Below are positions 26,484 to 34,001 of a DNA stretch of 64,000 bases, one piece after another. The notes under the pieces were generated by a model, which was not told where the DNA came from, did not search any database, and worked only from the letters and a program-made list of their open reading frames with translations. This DNA is from Planctomycetota bacterium (GTDB lineage Bacteria > Planctomycetota > Phycisphaerae > Phycisphaerales > Phycisphaeraceae), in the NCBI GenBank assembly GCA_016350165.1, contig CP066225.1, forward strand, positions 3,906,001-3,970,000. The letters are read 5' to 3'. The translations under genes were made by a program, and so were the position numbers. Numbering within the stretch: position 1 is the stretch's first letter; each line of letters starts with the position of its first letter.

Positions 26484-27407
26484 TTACTTAGGCTCAGCAA
26501 AGTTCTGTACCTTGCGCTTGCGCTCAATACGCTTCATCAAACCAGTCAGCACCTTACCCGGTGACAACTCGATCATCTGCATATCTGTATTCGCAGCAGC
26601 CCACTGCATCGATTGGCTCCAACGCACAGGACTTGTAAGCTGCTCAACCAAACGCTTCTTGATCGAATCAACATCTTCTTCATGCAATTCACCAGTCACG
26701 TTTGAAAGCACAGGAACCTTTGGAAGATCCCAGTTCGTCTTATCCAACGCTTCACCCAAACGCTCTGCAGCCGGCGCCATGATCGGGCTATGGAACGCAC
26801 CAGCAACCGTCAGTGGCGTAGGCTTCAAGCCCATCTCATTCGCCACACCAACAGCACGCTCACATGCATCAACACTACCACTCACAACAACCTGCATCGT
26901 CGAGTTGAAGTTCGCAGGGACCAGAATCCCATCACCACGAGCCTTATCACAAAGCTCATTGATCTTCGCTTCATCTGCATCACCAGTCACAGCAACCATG
27001 CTCGACTCCGACGCATCCGCAGCATCCTGCATCGCCTGACCACGCAAACGCACCAGACGCAGACCATCAATAAAGTCATACGCGCCCGCCAAGTGCAACG
27101 CAGTAAATTCACCCAAACTTAAACCAGCTGTAAAACCAACCGGATCAATTTGGCCTTCCTCAATCAACGCCTGATAGCAAGCTACCGACGTCGTATAAAT
27201 CGCAGCCTGAGCCACGTCTGTCTTACTCAACTGTTCAATCGGCCCCTCAAAGCAGAGCTTGCTCAATTCAAAGCCCAACTCTTTATCCGCCGCTGCGAAC
27301 GTCTGTGCCGCTACAGGATACTTATCAAACCAGGCCTTCCCCATACCCACTGCCTGTGCGCCCTGTCCAGGACATAAAACAAACGATTGCTTGCCAGCTT
27401 CACTCAT
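26484..27407 (-). CDS. fabD: malonyl-CoA:ACP transacylase
   Basis: FabD moves malonyl from CoA to the acyl carrier protein. The 307-residue protein has CPGQGAQAVGMGK at the N-terminus, the nucleophile Ser97 in AGLSLGEFTAL, the arginine in RLRGQAMQ, and the catalytic His206 in VAGAFHSPIMAP. The elbow is GLSLGE rather than GHSLGE; the replaced histidine is not the catalytic one. It is a lone gene here, 10 kb from fabH and 4 kb from fabG, although it keeps the normal order and strand. A 23-base palindrome lies about 100 bases upstream. Confidence 0.97.
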   Translation of the reverse strand: MSEAGKQSFVLCPGQGAQAVGMGKAWFDKYPVAAQTFAAADKELGFELSKLCFEGPIEQLSKTDVAQAAIYTTSVACYQALIEEGQIDPVGFTAGLSLGEFTALHLAGAYDFIDGLRLVRLRGQAMQDAADASESSMVAVTGDADEAKINELCDKARGDGILVPANFNSTMQVVVSGSVDACERAVGVANEMGLKPTPLTVAGAFHSPIMAPAAERLGEALDKTNWDLPKVPVLSNVTGELHEEDVDSIKKRLVEQLTSPVRWSQSMQWAAANTDMQMIELSPGKVLTGLMKRIERKRKVQNFAEPK

Positions 27408-27509
27408 CTCGCGAATCTCGATTCCAATTTGAAAAATCAGTTAAAACGATCCGGATATACTAGCGTCTCCCAAGCTTTCCACCACATTGCCATCCTTTCC
27501 GTTACCACA

Positions 27510-27532
27510 TATCAACCATATTATGGTTGATA
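27510..27532. promoter_or_regulatory. 23-bp perfect palindrome upstream of fabD
   Basis: The arms TATCAACCATA and TATGGTTGATA are exact complements around one central T. With no T run and a one-base centre, it looks like an operator for a dimeric regulator rather than a terminator. It is 103-125 bases before the fabD start. Confidence 0.55.
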
Positions 27533-27661
27533 ATGTTTGTGATTGCTGTGTTTCAAATGTATGTGAAATATAGGGTTACAAATTTATGGCTGTGAAGGTA
27601 AATTCGCTTCAATAAGCCGGAATGATCAATATCATACACAGTAGAAAAGTGAGTATATGCC

Positions 27662-27691
27662 AAAAAACAAGCCGCTCTAATGGCGGCTTGT
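27662..27691 (-). terminator. terminator of the 27719-29389 gene
   Basis: ACAAGCCGC and its complement flank a seven-base loop; the minus strand continues with five to six T. It begins 28 bases after the stop. Confidence 0.85.
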
Positions 27692-27718
27692 CTCAGTATT
27701 CAACTACTATGATCCAAG

Positions 27719-29389
27719 TTAGCTAGTGGTAAATTGTCTTTTATTAATCACCGTGTAAACACCATCTTTCGCACAAGAAACTTTTATTTTGCCCAAATCT
27801 GGCAATTCGACATTTGCTTCTGTTAGGCCATATGGGGAATGTGCGTAAATGAGTACTTCATCATCCTGTGATAAAGCAATTGCAAAAATTTGAATATTTG
27901 AATCAGGTTCTGGATTCGTACTAGTGATAGTTTCTGTATCCATTACGTTCCAATCAACATCAGAATTTTCGTCACACTCCAGTAAATAAAACCGTGGGGC
28001 ATCTTTCAGTTCCGGATACTCATTTAATTGGAATTTTTGATATGGATGGTTACGTTTGGTATTTTCAATAAGAGTTCCATGTTTCCAGAATCTATGTAGA
28101 TCCACTTGTTGATGAAGTTTCTTCACGCAATCAAGCTGTATTTGCAAAAACGGATTTGTAGTGCCGTCAATTTTTGGATAACTCCCAAAACCACGGAGTG
28201 TTCTCGGGCGGTTTAGCCATAGCATAAAATTAATAAGACCAATATATCGATCACGATCAAATGGCCTACCTTCGATGGCAAGTTGGTTTAGCTTTTCAAT
28301 ATCATTAGTGGTCTCGTTGTTTGTTCGGACGCATCCGTCAAATATGCTGGTTTCAAACCAAAAATCATTATTTTTGGAAAGCATATTTTGTTTTTTAAAC
28401 AATGAGTTCATACATTCGATTTGAACAGAACGAATAGAGTGATCAGTGTTATACCTATATTGGGAAAGATATGCTGATTCAGATTCTCCATCCCAAGCAT
28501 TCAAATAATCATACATTGCATTGGGATGAGTAAGCCCGTCATTCCATTTTAATGTTTGTCCCATATACCCAAGATAAATAATATTGTAACCAATAAACTT
28601 GGTATTACGTCTCCAATGTTCGGTTGGTAGATTGTCACGTATACCCGCAATCATTTTGGAGTATTTTGAAGCATACATTAGGCAAAAATCTTCTTGAGCA
28701 TCTTCACCTTCAGGAACGTAACTATTATTTGGTCCAAAGAGATACTCATGTCCAGGTTTCATCAGTGGATGTTCATTGTTGGATACAAAAATAATCTGAG
28801 GGGGACAAGGATAAATTTCTTCAACCATAGAAATTACATTTTCGTGACCATCATAATTACTCCACTTGCGTCCTACATCATACCAGTGTGTATCACTTGC
28901 AAATGGGGAGAGAAGTAGCTTTTGCTTCATGTCTGTCAATGAGCCTGAATATAATCCACCTGAAGCTGTAGCATACTTCCCTTCTGCATTTTTCCAATAC
29001 GGATCTAGCGGTTTGTTTTCACTATCGACACCATTCTCACCTATCCATTCAAACAATTCTCTTTCCCATTGTGGGCATAGGATACAAATAGGCAAATTGT
29101 ATTCTGCAGCTAGAGTGATCATTTCTTTTTCAATATCAAGCAAACCTCTATCCATATAGTTAAGTTCAACAACAGGGATAATTGGGTAGCCTTGCTTGAT
29201 GAATTCAATCTGTTCTTCGATGGGAAACCAATATTCACGATTTTCGTGAGTATCTGGATTACTGTTTGTCCCAACATTTCCCTGATATGTTGACCAATAG
29301 CTATATAAGGGCAAAGGACGTTCTTTGGTGATGTCCAGTGACTTTTTTGTAATCGCTTCATTAATGCGATCAAGATTTTCTTTTAACAT
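27719..29389 (-). CDS. large unrecognised protein, possible glycosidase fold
   Basis: From the start I prefer, MLKENLDRIN at 29389 (GGA seven bases upstream), the protein has 556 residues. It lacks a signal peptide and membrane helices. It is rich in aromatic residues (YSYWSTYQGNVGTNSNP, HWYDVGRKWSNYDGHEN). The segments PIIPVVELNYMDRG, IIFVSNNEHPLMKPG and LWLNRPRTLRGFG are spaced like the strands of a TIM barrel. The last 60 residues (EVLIYAHSPYGLTEANVELP) look like the C-terminal beta-sandwich found in many glycosidases. I cannot place it in a family. Other in-frame ATGs at 29404 and 29440 lack ribosome sites. Confidence 0.6.
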   Translation of the reverse strand: MLKENLDRINEAITKKSLDITKERPLPLYSYWSTYQGNVGTNSNPDTHENREYWFPIEEQIEFIKQGYPIIPVVELNYMDRGLLDIEKEMITLAAEYNLPICILCPQWERELFEWIGENGVDSENKPLDPYWKNAEGKYATASGGLYSGSLTDMKQKLLLSPFASDTHWYDVGRKWSNYDGHENVISMVEEIYPCPPQIIFVSNNEHPLMKPGHEYLFGPNNSYVPEGEDAQEDFCLMYASKYSKMIAGIRDNLPTEHWRRNTKFIGYNIIYLGYMGQTLKWNDGLTHPNAMYDYLNAWDGESESAYLSQYRYNTDHSIRSVQIECMNSLFKKQNMLSKNNDFWFETSIFDGCVRTNNETTNDIEKLNQLAIEGRPFDRDRYIGLINFMLWLNRPRTLRGFGSYPKIDGTTNPFLQIQLDCVKKLHQQVDLHRFWKHGTLIENTKRNHPYQKFQLNEYPELKDAPRFYLLECDENSDVDWNVMDTETITSTNPEPDSNIQIFAIALSQDDEVLIYAHSPYGLTEANVELPDLGKIKVSCAKDGVYTVINKRQFTTS

Positions 29390-29440
29390 TCGTATTCCAT
29401 TCATTTTGTCGAAGCTGTTAGTTAGAGTTTGGCAGACCAA

Positions 29441-29825
29441 GAATCTGGTTGCCTAAATTAGCGGCCGCTCTGTATTAACTGCGATAATTTATTCTTGTGC
29501 GCAAATCGAAACCATTGAATCAAAGATAATTCGTTCAATTACATGGAGTGTAAAGGTTTAAGTTTTTAAAGCTTTGCTACAAAGAAGTGTTGTGTACCTG
29601 TATAGTTGTGCGCAAAAAGTTACATGAGCAATTGTGAAATTCTAAATACAAAATCCATCGCTAAGTGTTTACCTAATTTCGTTGATTACCCCTCATCAAT
29701 CTGTACAATCCGCAACATATTCATCTCGCAGGGGAGGGGACTCATCCTCTTGCTTTCATTCGCCTGTGCGAGGTTATTCACCATCGCTATCCCTGCGCGA
29801 TATCAAAACTCAAAAGGAGAAATGT
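29441..29825. other. intergenic region upstream of the PEP-CTERM gene
   Basis: About 385 AT-rich bases between two divergent genes, with a NotI site near 29461. I see no gene or strong hairpin. The promoter of the PEP-CTERM gene should lie here. Confidence 0.4.
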
Positions 29826-30599
29826 ATGATTCGAATCAAATCTAAAAACATGGTTGCTGCTGCGCTTGCTGCTTGCACACTCATCTTCTCAACACAACAA
29901 ACCAACGCAGCGGTTCTTATCCCAACCTTTGATATCTCTCGTGCTGGCGCCCAAACGCTCATCAACGGCGGCGAAACGCTCGATCGGCATCTCAACTCAA
30001 GCCTCTCAAGTGTTAGCATCGGCGACAATCTCGACATCATGAAGCTTGCGGGATTAGCTTCTGATTTTGGTTGGAAAATCACAACCGATGAATTCCTTCT
30101 CTATTGGGAAGGAACAACAAATGTGCCGTTAGCTGAGAACGATAGCATCCACATCGCAGGCACATACGACATCTCAGTACCCACAAGTAATTCCGTCTCT
30201 TCTTCTCTTCACTTCTACATGGCCGACACGACCTTCGCCCCAACTCAAGCCAACGGTCACACAGAAAACTACTCAGCACTTTCTGTCTTCGATCCAAACA
30301 CAGGCGTCCTCAATACCAGTTCATCCAACGCCGATGGTAAAGACACACATACCTTCACCTTCGACCATATGACTCACGTCATCGGCGACCTGAATACGCA
30401 ATCATGGAACGACACCACTTACTGGCGCGTTGAACTATACGTCAATGCCTCACTGGGTAACAACGATCGTGTAACCGTTACGATCCCCAATGATTCAATC
30501 GACTTCACAATCGGCACACTCCCCGGCATCCCTGAACCAGCCTCACTCTCACTCCTAACCCTCGCTTCACTCGCCCTCATCACCCGCCGTAAGCACTAA
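29826..30599 (+). CDS. PEP-CTERM sorting domain protein
   Basis: A 257-residue exported protein. A signal peptide (cleavage near QTNA-AV) and a beta-rich, threonine/serine-rich body are followed by the tail IPEPASLSLLTLASLALI-TRRKH. The tail is a PEP motif, a hydrophobic helix and a basic end. In PEP-CTERM systems the exosortase cleaves or anchors the protein through this tail at the cell envelope. The body has no domain I recognise. The ATG at 29826 is chosen because AAAAGGAG lies just upstream; an earlier in-frame ATG at 29682 has none. No exosortase gene is in the window. Confidence 0.82.
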   Translation: MIRIKSKNMVAAALAACTLIFSTQQTNAAVLIPTFDISRAGAQTLINGGETLDRHLNSSLSSVSIGDNLDIMKLAGLASDFGWKITTDEFLLYWEGTTNVPLAENDSIHIAGTYDISVPTSNSVSSSLHFYMADTTFAPTQANGHTENYSALSVFDPNTGVLNTSSSNADGKDTHTFTFDHMTHVIGDLNTQSWNDTTYWRVELYVNASLGNNDRVTVTIPNDSIDFTIGTLPGIPEPASLSLLTLASLALITRRKH

Positions 30600-30624
30600 T
30601 CACATATTAGACACAATCAACCCC

Positions 30625-30650
30625 TAAGCTGCGATCCACCTCGCAGCTTA
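30625..30650 (+). terminator. hairpin/terminator after the PEP-CTERM gene
   Basis: TAAGCTGCGA and its exact complement flank a six-base loop, followed by TTTCATG. The T run is short. Confidence 0.6.
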
Positions 30651-30762
30651 TTTCATGCGTCACCATCCAATAAAACCCTTTATTTTACTTTTAAAACCAA
30701 ACCTCCAAACAATCAAGCCCTACAATCTCATGACTCGATAATATCACCGGAAGGTGCCCCAC

Positions 30763-31620
30763 ATGCTTGATCCGCTTTGGGACCATGTTTGGATAAGCCA
30801 GTTCATCGCGTCCATCATTTTCGTCGTGACCACCATCCTTTTGCGCTGGCTATCTATCCGCTGGATCAAAAAGTCGCCCATCCGCTCAACTGAACTTCGG
30901 CGCAAGTGGCTTAGTTGGGCTCAGCAAATGACCTACGTCACCGCAGTTCTAGGCCTCATCATCATCTGGGCCACCGAAATCCAAACGCTCGCTTTTTCAT
31001 TCGTCGCTTTCGCCGTCGCATTCATCATCGCAACAAAAGAACTTGTCCTCTGTCTCATGGGTGGTATGTACAAAGCTTCCACCGGCATCTTCACCGTTGG
31101 CGATCGAATTAACGTCAGCAACATGCGTGGCCAAGTTGTCAGTCAAGGTATTCTCTCCACCAAACTACTCGAAGTTGGCCCCGGCGAATCCGCCCATCAA
31201 TACACTGGCCGCACTCTCACCGTTCCCAATGCACTCTTCCTCTCAAACACCGTCATCAACGAAACCATCACCGGTCACTTCGGCCTCCACTCCTTCATCG
31301 TCCCCATTAAATCAAACGACGATTGGCGACAACACGAAGACTGGCTCCTCGAAGCAGCTGAACAAGCATGTAAACCTCACATCGAAGAAGCACGCAGCAA
31401 CATCGAAAGTTTTACCACATCCCGCTATATCGAAAGTGTCACCGTCAACCCGCGCATCATCCCCACAATCCCAGATGCAGACCACATTGATCTCGTCGTA
31501 CGCATCCCTGTCCCTGCAGGTTCCGAAGGCCGTCTCCAACGTTTAATCATCCGTAAGTATCTTCAACTCCGCCAACCAAAATCAGAATCACAAACAAGCG
31601 AAAATGAAGATGCTTCATAA
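30763..31620 (+). CDS. MscS-family mechanosensitive channel
   Basis: MscS channels open under membrane tension and release solutes during osmotic downshock. The 285-residue protein has three N-terminal helices (about 10-30, 48-68 and 72-98). The third leads into a beta domain with GDRINVSNMRGQVVSQGILS and a polar loop ending VPNALFLSNTVINETI, the hallmarks of the MscS middle domain. The C-terminal alpha/beta part is complete. The pore-helix glycine/alanine pattern is looser than in E. coli MscS. The ATG at 30763 has GGAAGG eight bases upstream. Its end overlaps the end of the convergent protease gene by six bases. Confidence 0.92.
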   Translation: MLDPLWDHVWISQFIASIIFVVTTILLRWLSIRWIKKSPIRSTELRRKWLSWAQQMTYVTAVLGLIIIWATEIQTLAFSFVAFAVAFIIATKELVLCLMGGMYKASTGIFTVGDRINVSNMRGQVVSQGILSTKLLEVGPGESAHQYTGRTLTVPNALFLSNTVINETITGHFGLHSFIVPIKSNDDWRQHEDWLLEAAEQACKPHIEEARSNIESFTTSRYIESVTVNPRIIPTIPDADHIDLVVRIPVPAGSEGRLQRLIIRKYLQLRQPKSESQTSENEDAS

Positions 31621-32832
31621 TCCCATGCGGTCCATCCATAACCTGTAATACATCCGCTCACCATCACGCTCTAATTCAAACTGTACTTCCGCTGGGTAAG
31701 GCCCAGCCAGCATTTTCTTTACTTGTTGCAACCCCATTTTACTGACATCTTCATCATTAACCCGAACGACCACATCCCCCTTCTGTATACCCGCTTCTTC
31801 AGCAACACTACCCATCTTCGTGCTGTAAACCTTAATCACACCATCTTCGCGAAATAGTCTCGTGCCAACGTAATAGTAATTGTGAGGTTTCGTTCCCGAC
31901 TCACGAGGTTTCAAATACATCATCCCACCCACCATATCGAACGTCACTAAATGCTGTGACAAAATCCCCATGCCAATACGATTCCGATCCGCATTGTTTT
32001 CATTCAAAGCAATGTCTTTAAATTGCAACTGACCCAACTGAACACTTGGATATTTCGCATAAGATGAAACTCGCGTGCCACCAACACCGCCCGACATAAA
32101 CCGATCCGTCATCAATTGTTGCTTTGTACTCGTGCGATAATAATCAATTGCTCGTAGCGCACCATACCCCCTGTCACCAGTATCAATAAACGATAACGAT
32201 TCACTCTCACTCAAAAGCGATTCTTCAATCCCCACTATCCCACCTTTCATCCACTGCAATCTGAAACCTTCGCCCAATTCCTCAGGCTTAATCTCATCTC
32301 GCCCTACAAAACGCAGTTCATTCGCATCGAAATCTAACTGTATACAGTAATGCACCAAGTCAGCCAAACCCAGAATGCCATCAATCTCATCATCAGTAAA
32401 CGAGTTCAGCAGCGGACAGATCGTGTCATTTGAAATCACCCAATTACCAGTCCGCATTTTCACGCCATTGATCGAAAGACCCGGATGGTTATACCACTGC
32501 ACTTCATCCGTTCCACCAACACCATATACCTCAGATGTGCGGATCGGTTCCCCCAGCAATTCCTTCCACTTTCCATCAATCAGCGTAACTGAACAGCCTG
32601 TATCCACCAGCATTTTCAGGTCATGTCCTTTGATCCGTACTGTAACAAACGCGCTGTTTGTTACATCCATCAAGTCTTCCTGCACCACAACCCCCGGCTG
32701 CCTCATCAGTGCATGATCGACATGCCACCAATAATTACAGCCCTGCATCCCACCAACATACACACCCAGCAGTACCACCAGCAAGGCATGCAATACCTTA
32801 CCTCTAACCATATAATAGAACATACCCGTCAC
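31615..32832 (-). CDS. retropepsin-like aspartic protease with C-terminal PDZ
   Basis: A 405-residue exported protein. After an N-terminal signal or anchor helix (about 12-30) come two aspartic-protease halves. The first is KMLVDTGCSVTLI with Asp77, followed by VYGVGG; the second is LSFIDTGDRGYGAL with Asp217. The C-terminal PDZ domain (about 315-395) has GSVAEEAGIQKGDVVVRVND. Most bacterial retropepsin-like enzymes have one DTG and work as dimers; this one has both in a single chain, so it may work alone. The cysteine at 32 follows MQG, a poor lipobox. The start may be GTG at 32832, with GAGGG close by, or ATG at 32823. The substrate is unknown. Confidence 0.8.
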   Translation of the reverse strand: MTGMFYYMVRGKVLHALLVVLLGVYVGGMQGCNYWWHVDHALMRQPGVVVQEDLMDVTNSAFVTVRIKGHDLKMLVDTGCSVTLIDGKWKELLGEPIRTSEVYGVGGTDEVQWYNHPGLSINGVKMRTGNWVISNDTICPLLNSFTDDEIDGILGLADLVHYCIQLDFDANELRFVGRDEIKPEELGEGFRLQWMKGGIVGIEESLLSESESLSFIDTGDRGYGALRAIDYYRTSTKQQLMTDRFMSGGVGGTRVSSYAKYPSVQLGQLQFKDIALNENNADRNRIGMGILSQHLVTFDMVGGMMYLKPRESGTKPHNYYYVGTRLFREDGVIKVYSTKMGSVAEEAGIQKGDVVVRVNDEDVSKMGLQQVKKMLAGPYPAEVQFELERDGERMYYRLWMDRMGL

Positions 32833-33057
32833 ATTCCCTCGGACTACAATAAGGCCTCACACCACTGATGGTCTTATCTAATGTTCATAAACCAAGAAAG
32901 AAACACACCGTTCTGATACGCTTAATTTAATCTACAAGTTCTTGGATGACGCAATTTTCTAAGTATTCCACAAATTACTAACTTATCAACCACCCCGCAA
33001 TTCTTAATACGATGCTCCGCTCCAACGTCTGCACCACGCATCTCAATGCATTTGAAC

Positions 33058-33546
33058 CTATAAATCCCGAATAAAACAAACAACGCGATTAACTTCTTTA
33101 TATCCGATCCCCTTTAAACATGCTATGCCCAACTCATTTCCCAATTCACTGTCCGCAGCCATCCGTTTGCAACCTTTTACTTTCGCCCATTTTTCACCCG
33201 CATCTGTTAATGCTCTTGCGATCCCAATACCACGATAAGCCTCTTTAACATAAAGCCCTTCACCGTACCCAACACCTATTCCGTAGGCATTCACAGAACC
33301 TTCTACATAATCCCTGCGAATTGCGACATGAAAAAAACCAACAGCCTTACTATTGATGAGATAGACGAATAGCTGCTGATCTTTTTTCTGCAGAATTTCG
33401 ATAAACTCTTGGAGAAATGCTTCCCGTGTGGTCAGTTCTGTGTCAGAGCAGGGTGGCCACAAGCTGATCGCCATTTCTATAATTTCATCAAGATGCGCTT
33501 CATTTGCAGTGATTGCTTGCCCGATTAGTTCATGCTTTTCTCTCAT
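33058..33546 (-). CDS. GNAT acetyltransferase, AAC(6')-I-like
   Basis: This 162-residue protein resembles aminoglycoside 6'-N-acetyltransferases. The matching segments are AISLWPPCSDTEL, VGFFHVAIRRDYVEGS, GYGEGLYVKEAYRGIGIARAL (acetyl-CoA loop R-G-x-G-I-A), AADSELGNELGI and the end NRVVCFIRDL. Enzymes with this set acetylate kanamycin-type antibiotics at the 6' amine. Environmental relatives often have no proven drug role, so the natural substrate may differ. The ATG at 33546 has a weak ribosome site. It is a single gene behind a 455-base leader full of GCGCGC sites and shows no mobile element nearby. Confidence 0.78.
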   Translation of the reverse strand: MREKHELIGQAITANEAHLDEIIEMAISLWPPCSDTELTTREAFLQEFIEILQKKDQQLFVYLINSKAVGFFHVAIRRDYVEGSVNAYGIGVGYGEGLYVKEAYRGIGIARALTDAGEKWAKVKGCKRMAADSELGNELGIACLKGIGYKEVNRVVCFIRDL

Positions 33547-34001
33547 ATTTTTTTATTATCTCGAAACTTTGGTTGATTGGCGATGTGGAATGCGCGCATA
33601 AAAACGAACAGTTGCCTCATGCGCTTTTGTGCGCGCTGCTACAAAAACAGCCCATTTCTTAACCAAAACTGATCAAAGCGCGCTGTTTCTAATGATTCTT
33701 TGGCCGTTTTGTGTCAAAAGTGGCCATTTCTGAATTGCGGCTAAATCAGGCATAGGCAAATTTGTAACCTGTTTAATTATATTGTTTTACGTCAATTTGT
33801 GGAAAACGAAAATGCGTGTTTGTGTGCGCGCTCCGTTTGGTCGTGCGCGCGTTTTGTTTAGCATTCTGCAGGTAAGACGTGCACGAATGAATCACGTTGC
33901 AAACAAAAAAAGCGCACACGAAAATATTTTTTCTCGTACAGATGTAATACAAAAAAACGCGATCCTTGAATCGCGTTTCATTGCTTGATTTTTTTGTCTG
34001 A
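33547..34001. other. leader region with five GCGCGC sites
   Basis: No gene is seen in these 455 bases. GCGCGC occurs at 33592, 33631, 33678, 33826 and 33845, mostly as TGCGCGC, in otherwise AT-rich DNA. The right end holds the autotransporter terminator. Confidence 0.6.
33952..33978 (-). terminator. terminator of the autotransporter gene
   Basis: AAACGCGAT and ATCGCGTTT flank a six-base loop; the minus strand continues with seven T. It lies 24 bases after the stop. Confidence 0.9.
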
